Positions 42,441 through 50,737 of a stretch of 64,000 bases of DNA are shown here, one piece after another (within the stretch, counting starts at the first letter, position 1; each line of letters starts with the position of its first letter). The notes under the pieces were generated by a model. It worked only from the letters and a program-made list of their open reading frames with translations, was not told the origin of the DNA and made no database searches. The DNA lies in assembly GCF_002234405.1 (NCBI RefSeq), contig NZ_NMQT01000096.1, positions 47,630-111,629 on the forward strand. Reading direction: 5' to 3'. This stretch comes from Amycolatopsis thailandensis (GTDB taxonomy: Bacteria > Actinomycetota > Actinomycetes > Mycobacteriales > Pseudonocardiaceae). A program made the position numbers and the translations under genes.

Positions 42441-43961
42441 GTGCCCGGAAACGGTCTGTGGCGTACGAAATCCATCGAGCAGTCCATCGCGGACACCGAC
42501 GAACCGGGGACCAGGCTCAGGCGGAACCTGAGCGCGTGGGACCTGACCGTCTTCGGCGTCGCCGTCGTCATCGGCGCCGGAATCTTCACGCTCACGGCGC
42601 GCACGGCAGGCGATTACGCGGGGCCGTCGGTGTCGCTTTCCTTCGTCTTCGCGGCCATCGCCTGCGCGCTGGCGGCGCTCTGTTACGCGGAATTCGCGTC
42701 CACCGTCCCGGTGGCCGGGAGCGCGTACACGTTTTCCTACGCCACGTTCGGCGAGTTCATGGCGTGGATCATCGGCTGGGACCTGATCCTGGAGCTCGCG
42801 GTCGGCGCGGCCGCGGTGTCGAAGGGCTGGTCGGCCTACCTCGAAACCGTGCTCTCCTACATTTTCGGCAAGGGCACGAAGACGACGTTCGAGATCGGCG
42901 GTCTCCCGGTCGACTGGGGTGCCCTGATCGTGGTGCTGGTGCTGGCGACGTTGCTCGCTCTCGGCACGAAGCTGTCCTCGCGGTTCTCGATGGTGATCAC
43001 CGGGATCAAGGTCGCGGTGGTGTTGTTCGTGATCGTGCTCGGCATCTTCTACATCAAGGGCTCCAACTACAGCCCGTTCATCCCGGACGCCCAGACCGGC
43101 GGCGACTCGTCGGCCACCGGGGTGGACCAGTCGCTGTTCTCGGTGTTCGCGGGCAGCAGCAGCAGCTCGTTCGGCGTCTTCGGCCTGCTGGCCGCGGCGT
43201 CGCTGGTGTTCTTCGCGTTCATCGGTTTCGACATCGTCGCGACCACCGCGGAAGAGACCCGCAACCCGCAGAAGGCCGTGCCCCGCGGCATCTTCGGCTC
43301 GCTGGCCATCGTCACGGTGCTCTACGTCGCCGTGTCGCTCGTGGTCGTCGGCATGGTGAACTACAAGGATCTCGCCACTTCGGCCGGCGACGGCGGCAAG
43401 AAGACGCTCGCGTCCGCGTTCGCGGTCAACGGCGTCGACTGGGCGGCCAACATCATCTCCGTCGGCGCGCTCGCCGGTCTGACCACCGTCGTCATGGTGC
43501 TGATGCTCGGCCAGATCCGGATCATCTTCGCGATGTCGCGTGACGGTCTCATGCCGCGCAGCCTGGCGAAGACCGGCGCGAACGGGACGCCGAAGCGGGC
43601 GACCATCGTCGTCGGTGGACTGGTCGCCGTCGCCGCGACGTTCTTCCCGGCGGACAAACTGGAGGAAATGGTCAACGTCGGCACGCTGTTCGCCTTCATC
43701 CTCGTTTCCGCGGGCGTGATGGTGCTGCGCAAGACGCGACCGGATCTGCCGCGCGCGTTCCGGGTGCCGTGGGTGCCGCTGATCCCGATCCTGGCGATCC
43801 TCGCCTGCCTGTGGCTGATGCTGAACCTGACCGTGCTGACCTGGTTGCGGTTCATCGCGTGGATGGTGCTGGGCGTGCTCATCTACTTCGTCTACAGCCG
43901 CCGCCATTCGCTGCTCGGCAAGAAGAACAAGGAAGAGAACGCGGAGTCCGTATCGGACTGA
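42441..43961 (+). CDS. APC-family amino acid permease
   Basis: A 506-residue permease with about 12 helices. The first-helix signature GAGIFTLTARTAGDYAGPSV (about residues 40-59) and the CYAEFASTVPVAGSAYTFSY block are those of cationic amino-acid transporters (CAT/YfnA type). The cytoplasmic C-terminus is short and Lys/Glu-rich. A permease of this type lies in the same chromosomal neighbourhood in M. tuberculosis (Rv3253c). GTG at 42441 has GTAGGAGG 7 bases upstream. The substrate (arginine, lysine or another) cannot be fixed from sequence. Confidence 0.88.
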   Translation: MPGNGLWRTKSIEQSIADTDEPGTRLRRNLSAWDLTVFGVAVVIGAGIFTLTARTAGDYAGPSVSLSFVFAAIACALAALCYAEFASTVPVAGSAYTFSYATFGEFMAWIIGWDLILELAVGAAAVSKGWSAYLETVLSYIFGKGTKTTFEIGGLPVDWGALIVVLVLATLLALGTKLSSRFSMVITGIKVAVVLFVIVLGIFYIKGSNYSPFIPDAQTGGDSSATGVDQSLFSVFAGSSSSSFGVFGLLAAASLVFFAFIGFDIVATTAEETRNPQKAVPRGIFGSLAIVTVLYVAVSLVVVGMVNYKDLATSAGDGGKKTLASAFAVNGVDWAANIISVGALAGLTTVVMVLMLGQIRIIFAMSRDGLMPRSLAKTGANGTPKRATIVVGGLVAVAATFFPADKLEEMVNVGTLFAFILVSAGVMVLRKTRPDLPRAFRVPWVPLIPILAILACLWLMLNLTVLTWLRFIAWMVLGVLIYFVYSRRHSLLGKKNKEENAESVSD

Positions 43962-44185
43962 TCATTCTCGTTTCGGCGGCCCACCATTCCTCTATGGATG
44001 GTGGGCCGCTTTGTTCGGGGGCCCCGGTTCCGGTGTGAAATCGGTGTGCGATAGCGTCCGGGCTCTTGCCTCACCCTGACGGGTGAACGGGACTCGTGGA
44101 GAACACCGCGAGTCGACCTTCATCCCGCGAAAGAGGTAACCACGCTTCGCTCGTTTGTCCCCCGATCGGTACAGGAGAGCTCTGA

Positions 44186-44887
44186 ATGCAGATCATGTCC
44201 GGACGGCGCGTCCGTTCAGCCGTCACCATCGTCGCGCTGGCGACCGCCGCCCTGCTCGGTACCGCCGGCTCGGCGCTGGCCTGCCACTCCGACGACGAAC
44301 ACGCCAAGCCGATCCCCGGCAAGGTCAGCAAGTGCGAGCAGGTCAAGGCCGGCGGCTCGGCTCTGTCCGACTCGGACTTCAAGTTCACCGGCGGCCCCGG
44401 TGAGAAGCGGCTCAACATCACCGGCCTCGCCGAGGGTGTCAAGGTGACCGCGATCGTCGTCCTCGGTGGCGACGACGGCTACAACGTCTACGAGCCGGGC
44501 AAGCGCAAGCTCTCCGACACCCCGCCGTGGACCGAGCTGCGCGCGCCGTTCAACCGCGACGGCAGCAAGGCGAACATCGACAAGTGGTTCGCGTGCGGCG
44601 AGAAGACCAAGCCGACCGAGCAGCCGAAGCCGTCCGAGCCGACGAAGACCACGACGGCCAAGCCGCCGACGACCGCTCCGACCACCACGGACAAGCCGTC
44701 GGAGACCTCCGCTCCGTCGAGCACCGCCGTCCCCGCCCCGAACGTCGGCGGTAACGGCGGCAACGGTGGCGGCCTCGCGGACACCGGTTTCGACAACGCC
44801 TGGCTGCTGTGGGCCGGTGGCCTGCTGGTCCTGGCCGGTGCCGGGGTCCTGGTCCTGCTGCGCGTGCGCCGCGGCAAGACCGACTGA
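44186..44887 (+). CDS. Secreted protein with LAXTG sortase anchor
   Basis: A 233-residue surface protein. Signal peptide at residues 1-33 (SAVTIVALATAALLGTAGSALA). A mature domain of about 110 residues follows with three Cys (ACHS, KCEQ, ACGE), then a Thr/Pro/Lys-rich wall-spanning stretch (about 135-185), a Gly/Asn-rich hinge, LADTG (about 198-202), a hydrophobic helix and a basic tail. LAXTG is the recognition site of class E sortases (SrtE), which attach chaplins in Streptomyces. No sortase gene lies in the window. ATG at 44186 has AGGAGAGC upstream. Function of the exposed domain unknown. Confidence 0.85.
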   Translation: MQIMSGRRVRSAVTIVALATAALLGTAGSALACHSDDEHAKPIPGKVSKCEQVKAGGSALSDSDFKFTGGPGEKRLNITGLAEGVKVTAIVVLGGDDGYNVYEPGKRKLSDTPPWTELRAPFNRDGSKANIDKWFACGEKTKPTEQPKPSEPTKTTTAKPPTTAPTTTDKPSETSAPSSTAVPAPNVGGNGGNGGGLADTGFDNAWLLWAGGLLVLAGAGVLVLLRVRRGKTD

Positions 44888-44897
44888 AGCTAGTTCC

Positions 44898-44956
44898 AAG
44901 TACATGAAGGCCCCCTTCCTCGCGCCAGGCGCAAAGAAGGGGGCCTTCATGTACTT
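44898..44956. repeat. Intergenic palindrome, family B (AAGTACATGAAGG) between convergent genes
   Basis: Perfect 21-bp stem (44898-44918 with 44936-44956), arms identical to those at 22786-22844 but with a different loop (CTCGCGCCAGGCGCAAA). It fills almost the whole gap between the LAXTG gene and the convergent membrane-protein gene and shares one base with the latter's stop codon. Confidence 0.88.
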
Positions 44957-47256
44957 CAGCGCATCTGCGGGAAGTCCCCGAACAGCGATCCCTGTTCGCC
45001 CCAAGGGTTCGCCGGGCGGGGACGGCCGAGACCGGCGGCCATCGCGACGGCGTTGTCCCATTCGGCGTCGACGACGTAGTCCGTGTGCTTGAGGACGCCG
45101 GGGGCCCAGCGGTGGCGCCCGGTCGGCCCGCGCATCGGATCGGGCAGCCAGTGATCGCCGCCGAGCACCAGGACACCCTGGTCGTCGGGTTCCGCCGCCA
45201 GCGGCCCGGTGCCGCCGCCGGACAGGTAGCCGTCGCCCAGCAGTTTCCCGGCCACCACACGATGCCGCCACGTCGTGACGCCGCCGCCGAAGACGTCCGT
45301 GCCGCGGCACAGCGCGCGCCAGCGGCCGTCGAGATCTTCGTACAACCCGGCCAGTTGCGCCTGCGGCAGCATCGCGGGAAACGCGCGCTGGTAACCCCAT
45401 TGCAGCGGCGAACCCGCGGTCAGCAGGCCGACGCGGTCACGGTCCTCCGGCGGGAGATCGGCGATCACGCGCGCGGCGGCGAGCACGGTCAGCAGGCTGC
45501 CGAGGTTGTAGCCGGACAGCACGACCCGCGTACCCGGATCGGCCAGATGTTCCTTGACCCGGTCCGCGAGTTCCGGGACGACCTTGAGCGCGTAACTCGG
45601 CGGAACGGTCGGGTGGGCGGCACGCGGCCAGAAGCACACGAGGTCCGCCAGCGCGCCGAGATGACGGCTGCGCGTGGGTTTCGTCGCGGCCGCGAACACC
45701 ACGCGCAGCAAGCCCGCCGCCAGCGCGCCGAGCGCGAACACCCCGATCGCCGAGATCGGCGTGAACCAGCTCGCGAGCGGGCCGAAACCGAAGCGCAGCA
45801 CGAGGAGCGCGCCGCCGCCCGCCGCCATCGCCAAGGCGACCGCGAGCGCGAGATGGTGCAGGTGCTTGCGTTCCCACGAGGCACGGGCCCAGACACGGGC
45901 CGCTTCCTCCTCCTGGGACTCGCTGATCTCCATCAGCGCGACGACCTCCGGGACACCGCGACGCAGCCGTCGCAACGGGACGGCCACCGCGAAGCCCAGC
46001 ACCCCGAGCAGGAGGGCGAGCGCGAGCCCGGCGCCCCAAAGGACGGTCACCAGGACATAGGTGTCGGGCAGGCGGAGATCGTCCGCGCCGACCAGCTTCC
46101 GCAGCGCGACCGCGAGCCCCGCGCCGAAGCCGCCACCGAGCAGACCGGCGAGCGCGACGACGGGCGCCGCCGCCCAGCCGCCGAGCCAGGGCCGCAGCCG
46201 TCGCGGCATGTGCTTCCAGGTCGAACGGCCGAACAAGGCCGCGGGTACGAGGATCAGCGCGAACAGTACGGTCACCGCGACCATCGACGCGCCCAGTGCC
46301 TCGACCGTCCCGTCCGCTCCGCCGAGCCCGCCGCCCGAAAGCCCCGCGGGCAGCGGTGTCCGGCGCACGACGGCGATCCCGACCAGCGCGACGGCGAACC
46401 CGATCAGCCCGCCCCGGACCACCGGCCCGGCCGAGAAACCGACCGTCGAGGCCAGCAGCGAGGCGACGGCGAGCGCCAGCGCGCAGATCCAGACGATCAG
46501 GTCGAACGTCGTCGACGGCAGCCGGAACGGCCCGCCGAGCAACGGAAGCGCGACACAGGTCAAGGCGGCGACGGTGTGCAGCGTGCGCAGGCCCGGCGTC
46601 CGCGGCAGGTCCTGTGGTTGCAACGGGCTCGAACTGTGGGCGCGGTGCAACCGGTTCCGTGACCGCCAGTCCGACGACGGGATCCGGTCGAGCACGAAGA
46701 TCAGCACCAGGAGCGGGACCACCCCGATCGCCGTCCGCAGCGGCGGGAAGTCCCGCAGGAACGACGGGACGCCGGACAGACAGCTCGAACCGGGCGCGAG
46801 GCATTGCGCGGCGAACAGGTCGAGCGAGACCACCGCGAGCTGGCTGATCAGCAGCATCGTGAGCAGCAGCGAGGCCACCCGCAGCAGCCCTCGGCAGGCC
46901 GCGCCGAGCGCCGCGGCGAAACGCTTGCCCTCCGGGACCGGCGGCAGCATCCAATGCGCGACGTTCGCGAGCGAGAACGGGAACAGCAGCGCCCAAGTCG
47001 CCTTCGCCGCGCCCCCCGACGTCATCCCGCTCCAGAGGTAGCCTTCGAGGATGCGCGGGATCGAACGGCCGAGCGCGGGCAGCACCGGACCGGGAGCGGG
47101 ACGGCGCAGCCGGTCCGACGGCCGGATCAGCCTGCCGATCCCGTCGCCGGCGACGTCGACCACCGACGTCGAATCCAGCAGGCTTTCACCGCTCGTGCCC
47201 ACTAGCCCGGGTACGCGTATTTCGACGACGCGGGTATCGGGACCCGGCATGACCAC
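44956..47256 (-). CDS. Large multi-span membrane protein with a lipase-like C-terminal domain
   Basis: A 766-residue protein. The N-terminal 75 residues look like an extra alpha/beta piece (EIRVPGLVGTSGESLLD); about 12 membrane helices follow (residues 90-540). The last 220 residues resemble an alpha/beta-hydrolase: VVLSGYNLGSLLTVLAA at the nucleophile elbow, LLTAGSPLQWGYQRAFP next, and GDHWLP near the end. The elbow reads GYNLG where an active lipase has GxSxG, so the nucleophile Ser is replaced by Asn and hydrolysis is doubtful. I choose the GTG at 47256, 8 bases after GGAGG. Similar proteins in actinobacteria are uncharacterised. Confidence 0.78.
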   Translation of the reverse strand: MVMPGPDTRVVEIRVPGLVGTSGESLLDSTSVVDVAGDGIGRLIRPSDRLRRPAPGPVLPALGRSIPRILEGYLWSGMTSGGAAKATWALLFPFSLANVAHWMLPPVPEGKRFAAALGAACRGLLRVASLLLTMLLISQLAVVSLDLFAAQCLAPGSSCLSGVPSFLRDFPPLRTAIGVVPLLVLIFVLDRIPSSDWRSRNRLHRAHSSSPLQPQDLPRTPGLRTLHTVAALTCVALPLLGGPFRLPSTTFDLIVWICALALAVASLLASTVGFSAGPVVRGGLIGFAVALVGIAVVRRTPLPAGLSGGGLGGADGTVEALGASMVAVTVLFALILVPAALFGRSTWKHMPRRLRPWLGGWAAAPVVALAGLLGGGFGAGLAVALRKLVGADDLRLPDTYVLVTVLWGAGLALALLLGVLGFAVAVPLRRLRRGVPEVVALMEISESQEEEAARVWARASWERKHLHHLALAVALAMAAGGGALLVLRFGFGPLASWFTPISAIGVFALGALAAGLLRVVFAAATKPTRSRHLGALADLVCFWPRAAHPTVPPSYALKVVPELADRVKEHLADPGTRVVLSGYNLGSLLTVLAAARVIADLPPEDRDRVGLLTAGSPLQWGYQRAFPAMLPQAQLAGLYEDLDGRWRALCRGTDVFGGGVTTWRHRVVAGKLLGDGYLSGGGTGPLAAEPDDQGVLVLGGDHWLPDPMRGPTGRHRWAPGVLKHTDYVVDAEWDNAVAMAAGLGRPRPANPWGEQGSLFGDFPQMR

Positions 47257-47294
47257 GGTGAAGGCCTCCAATCCGTCTCAGTGGGCTTTGAGCC

Positions 47295-47317
47295 GACAAC
47301 GGTACTGTTCCGTTGTC
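47295..47317. promoter_or_regulatory. Palindrome upstream of ahcY
   Basis: GACAACGG (47295-47302) and CCGTTGTC (47310-47317) form a perfect 8-bp inverted repeat with a 7-base centre, 25 bases before the ahcY ATG and 38 bases before the divergent gene. Likely an operator, or a hairpin in the ahcY leader. I found no recognisable SAH riboswitch; the leader is only about 70 bases. Confidence 0.5.
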
Positions 47318-47342
47318 ATCCAACCTTGGAGGAAGCGCGCAT

Positions 47343-48815
47343 ATGACCCCCGAAAGCGTTGCCAAGCGGCACGACACCCGCAACGGCATCGAGTTCGCCG
47401 TCGCCGATCTCGAGGCCGCCGAGTTCGGCCGCAAGGAGATCCGCCTCGCCGAGCACGAGATGCCGGGCCTGATGGCGCTGCGCCGCGAGTACGCCGAGGT
47501 GTATCCCCTGCGGGGAGCCCGGGTTTCGGGCTCGCTCCACATGACGGTACAGACCGCTGTCCTGATCGAAACCCTCGTCGCGCTGGGCGCGGAGGTTCGC
47601 TGGGCCTCGTGCAACATCTTCTCCACGCAAGACCACGCCGCCGCGGCGATCGTCGTCGGCCCGCACGGCACGCCGGAGGAGCCCAAGGGCGTGCCGGTGT
47701 TCGCCTGGAAGGGCGAGTCGCTGGAGGAGTACTGGTGGTGCACCGAGCGGATGCTCACCTGGGACGGTGAAGGTCCCAACATGATCCTGGACGACGGTGG
47801 CGACGCCACCATGCTGGTGCACAAGGGAACCGAGTTCGAGAAGGCCGGTGTCGTCCCTTCCCCGGACGAGGACACTTCGGACGAGTTCCGTGTCTTCCTC
47901 CAGCTGCTGAGCGCTTCGGTCGCGGCCGACACCGGCAAATGGACCAAGATCGGCGAAGGCGTCCGCGGTGTCACCGAGGAGACCACGACCGGTGTGCTGC
48001 GGCTCTACCAGCTCGCCGCGGCCGGTGAGCTGCTGTTCCCGGCGATCAACGTGAACGACGCGGTGACGAAGTCGAAGTTCGACAACCGCTACGGCATCCG
48101 GCATTCGCTGATCGACGGCATCAACCGCGGCACCGACGTCCTCATCGGCGGCAAGGTCGCGGTCGTCTGCGGCTACGGCGACGTCGGCAAGGGTGCCGCG
48201 GAATCGCTGCGCGGCCAGGGCGCGCGGGTGGTCGTCACCGAGATCGACCCGATCTGCGCGCTCCAGGCGGCGATGGACGGCTATCAGGTCAAGAAGCTGG
48301 AGAACGTCCTTCCCGAGGCCGACATCATCATCACGACCACCGGCAACAAGGACGTCGTGCTCGTCGAGCACATGGCGCGGATGAAGCACCAGGCGATCCT
48401 CGGCAACATCGGCCACTTCGACAACGAGCTCGACATGGCCGGCCTCCAGCGTTACCCGGGCATCCGGCGCATCAACATCAAGCCGCAGGTCGACGAGTGG
48501 GTGTTCCCCGATGGCAAGAGCATCATCGTGCTGTCCGAGGGCCGCCTGCTGAACCTGGGCAACGCGACCGGGCACCCGTCGTTCGTGATGTCGAACAGCT
48601 TCTCCAACCAGGTGATCGCGCAGATCGAGCTGTTCACCAAGCACGAGGAGTACGACAAGGAGGTCTTCCGCCTCCCGAAGAAGCTCGACGAGAAGGTCGC
48701 GAAGATCCACCTCGACGCGCTCGGCGGTGAGCTCACGAAGCTGACCAAGGAGCAGGCCGAGTACATCGACGTGGACGTCGAAGGCCCGTTCAAGACCGAC
48801 CACTACCGGTACTGA
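47343..48815 (+). CDS. ahcY: Adenosylhomocysteinase (SAH hydrolase)
   Basis: A 490-residue enzyme that reversibly splits S-adenosylhomocysteine into adenosine and homocysteine, relieving inhibition of methyltransferases. The NAD-binding GYGDVGKG (about residues 278-285), the substrate region SCNIFSTQDHAAAA, NRYGIRHSLIDGINRGTD and the C-terminal FKTDHYRY are intact. The insertion after TQDHAAAA is as in actinobacterial enzymes. ATG at 47343 follows GGAGGAAGC. Ends at a palindrome that also serves the convergent regulator gene. Corresponds to Rv3248c in the tmk-mtrAB region. Confidence 0.95.
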   Translation: MTPESVAKRHDTRNGIEFAVADLEAAEFGRKEIRLAEHEMPGLMALRREYAEVYPLRGARVSGSLHMTVQTAVLIETLVALGAEVRWASCNIFSTQDHAAAAIVVGPHGTPEEPKGVPVFAWKGESLEEYWWCTERMLTWDGEGPNMILDDGGDATMLVHKGTEFEKAGVVPSPDEDTSDEFRVFLQLLSASVAADTGKWTKIGEGVRGVTEETTTGVLRLYQLAAAGELLFPAINVNDAVTKSKFDNRYGIRHSLIDGINRGTDVLIGGKVAVVCGYGDVGKGAAESLRGQGARVVVTEIDPICALQAAMDGYQVKKLENVLPEADIIITTTGNKDVVLVEHMARMKHQAILGNIGHFDNELDMAGLQRYPGIRRINIKPQVDEWVFPDGKSIIVLSEGRLLNLGNATGHPSFVMSNSFSNQVIAQIELFTKHEEYDKEVFRLPKKLDEKVAKIHLDALGGELTKLTKEQAEYIDVDVEGPFKTDHYRY

Positions 48816-48821
48816 GCCGCT

Positions 48822-48874
48822 GCTATGAAAGGTCCTTTCCTTGCAAATTTCGCAAGGAAAGGACCTTTCATAGC
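48822..48874. repeat. Intergenic palindrome, family B variant (GCTATGAAAGGTCC) between convergent genes
   Basis: Perfect 23-bp stem (48822-48844 with 48852-48874) around AAATTTC. It has ATGAAAGGTCCTTTC in place of ATGAAGGCCCCCTTC. It lies 7 bases after the ahcY stop and 9 before the convergent regulator's stop: a two-way terminator by position. Confidence 0.85.
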
Positions 48875-48882
48875 GCGTCGCG

Positions 48883-49917
48883 CTACTCCCACTCGACCTC
48901 GATGCCGGCCAGTCCCGGTCCGGCGTCGCTGAAGAAACCACTGGTCACGCCGCCCATGTCGCAGGGCAGCTCTTCGGACTCGACGGGCACGGCGTCGTCG
49001 CGCGTCCGGAACTGCCGCGTGCAGCGGGCGGGCAGCGCGCCGAGCGCGAACTTCAGCTGCACCAGGTAGCTCGAGCACTGGTCCCGCAGCATCCGGAAGT
49101 ACCCGGGCGACGCGGCGCCGGAATCGTCGTGGACCCCGAAACAGAACACGTGGATCTCGCCCTCGGCGAGCTTCCGATCGAAGAGCAGCTCGGTGGCCAT
49201 GGTCTCGGCCTCGGCGTTGCGCCGGATCCGGCCGACGCGGCAGCCCTCGGCGGTGACCAGTTCGACGTCGCCGATGTCGCAGCCAGGGTCGCCGTTGTAG
49301 ACGGTGACGTACCGGTCCGGCCCGTGGCGGCGCGCCCGGCACACCAGCCGGGTGTGCAGCGCGACCTGCCGGTGCGCGGCGTCGAAGGTGATCGTGTCGT
49401 GCACCGACAGCATTTCGAGGTCGGCGTTGTAGCGGTTGGACGACGGGTACGCGCCCAGTTCCGCCAGCAGCTGGTCGACGATCGAACCCATGTCGCCGGA
49501 CCGGATGTCGTGGAACGACGCGGCCATCTGGTGCCCGCGCGCCCGCGCCGTCCGCGGCCCGATCAGCACGACGAGCGCGTCCGCGGGCAGTTGCAGTACC
49601 GATTCCAGCGCGCGCACCGCGGGGAGCGCCTTGGGCACCTCCGGCTGGCGCAAGCCGCGCTGCCAGTAGCTCAACGTCGACTGTCCGATTTGGACACCGC
49701 GTAGCCCGAGGTGGGCGCGGAGCCTGGCCAGGGAGAGTCCGCGGTAGGCGATCGCCTGCCGGAGCGCGTGATGGAATTCGCCGCTGCGAAGGGCCTCGAC
49801 GAGCTCTTTGGGCAAGGATTCGAGCGATTGACGGCGCGTGCCGTCGATGATCGTCGGGGTGTCAACGTCCGAGGCAGGCTTTCCTGCCGAGAACGTGTCG
49901 GCACCGTCTCGTGTCAC
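48883..49917 (-). CDS. XRE-type HTH transcriptional regulator
   Basis: A 344-residue regulator. A helix-turn-helix at about residues 35-105 (ALRQAIAYRGLSLARLRAHL, then STLSYWQRGLRQPEVPKAL) is followed by a 230-residue C-terminal part with conserved Cys and acidic blocks (CRVGRIRRNAEAETMATEL, FCFGVHDDSGAASPGYFRML) that I cannot assign. The GTG at 49917 is chosen because GAAGGGACGAGCG precedes it; the longest frame extends far upstream without support. It is divergent from the papain-like protease pair and probably controls it and itself via the palindromes at 49954-50071. Confidence 0.78.
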   Translation of the reverse strand: MTRDGADTFSAGKPASDVDTPTIIDGTRRQSLESLPKELVEALRSGEFHHALRQAIAYRGLSLARLRAHLGLRGVQIGQSTLSYWQRGLRQPEVPKALPAVRALESVLQLPADALVVLIGPRTARARGHQMAASFHDIRSGDMGSIVDQLLAELGAYPSSNRYNADLEMLSVHDTITFDAAHRQVALHTRLVCRARRHGPDRYVTVYNGDPGCDIGDVELVTAEGCRVGRIRRNAEAETMATELLFDRKLAEGEIHVFCFGVHDDSGAASPGYFRMLRDQCSSYLVQLKFALGALPARCTRQFRTRDDAVPVESEELPCDMGGVTSGFFSDAGPGLAGIEVEWE

Positions 49918-49953
49918 CGCTCGTCCCTTCACCAGACCAGTGTGTGCGCTGAG

Positions 49954-50071
49954 CGTGAACACCGCGGAACGTTCACGGTAGCAGCGCACTGTGAACACTA
50001 CGTCCCCCGTTCGGGGTGGTTGACCCCGGAAGAGTGACCGTTCCGGGGTGTGGAAACGCCCCGGAACGGTC
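49954..50071. promoter_or_regulatory. Cluster of palindromes between the HTH regulator and the protease genes
   Basis: Three elements: CGTGAAC/GTTCACG (49954-49960 and 49971-49977); a second GTGAACAC at 49991-49998, repeating 49955-49962 36 bases away; and a perfect 13-bp inverted repeat, GACCGTTCCGGGG (50036-50048) with its complement at 50059-50071. The GTGAAC sites lie just upstream of the regulator start, fitting autoregulation; the large hairpin lies 90 bases before the protease start. Confidence 0.55.
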
Positions 50072-50161
50072 CGTTCCGCCGAGTGCCCATCTTGCTCTGT
50101 GTGAGCCTGCTGTTCACCGTTGTGACCACATTGGTTCGCCATGGTGACCAGGAGGCCCGTC

Positions 50162-50737
50162 GTGCCTGTGTTCTCGAACAGGGTTTGCGCCGCCGGCGCC
50201 GCGAGTCTCGCGGCGTGGCTGGCGATCCAGACCCCGGCGAGCGCGCTGCCCCAGCCGCCTGCCCGCCAGAACACCATCGCGATGCAGGTGCAGGAGAAGT
50301 CCCAGTGGTGCTGGGTGGCTTCCGGCAACACCATCGCGGCACACCACGGTGTGACCGTCACCCAGAACGAATTCTGCCGGATCGCCCACGGTGAGCGACG
50401 GCGGGAGTGCGCCGACGAGCCGGGAACGCTGGGCGACGTCCGGCGCGCCTTCGGCAAGCTCGGCTTCTCGGCGCCGGGGAACTACCTCAAGGGCCGCATC
50501 CCCTACGCCGACGTCCAGGCGCAGACCGGTGCGGGGCGCCCGGTGCAGACGCGGGTCGGCTGGGCCGCGGGCGGTGGCCACATGCACGTCCTCTACGGCC
50601 ACGACGCCGGCCGGAAGTGGGTCTCGTGGGGGGATCCACTGCCCACCGGGAACCGCTACAACTGGTCGACCTACGACTTCTACGCCGGGAACAAGTCCTT
50701 CACCTGGACCCACACGCTCACCGGGATCCGGCGATGA
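50162..50737 (+). CDS. Secreted papain-like cysteine protease
   Basis: A 191-residue exported protein (signal peptide about residues 1-28, ending TPASALPQ). The mature part carries the papain-fold pattern of the AvrRpt2/C39-like group: EKSQWCWVASGNTIAAHHG with the nucleophile Cys (about residue 50), GGGHMHVLYGHD with the catalytic His (about 145), and WGDPLP with the third residue. I use the GTG at 50162, 6 bases after AGGAGG; the ATG at 50141 would put that site inside the gene. Overlaps the next gene by 4 bases (ATGA). Substrate unknown. Confidence 0.83.
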   Translation: MPVFSNRVCAAGAASLAAWLAIQTPASALPQPPARQNTIAMQVQEKSQWCWVASGNTIAAHHGVTVTQNEFCRIAHGERRRECADEPGTLGDVRRAFGKLGFSAPGNYLKGRIPYADVQAQTGAGRPVQTRVGWAAGGGHMHVLYGHDAGRKWVSWGDPLPTGNRYNWSTYDFYAGNKSFTWTHTLTGIRR

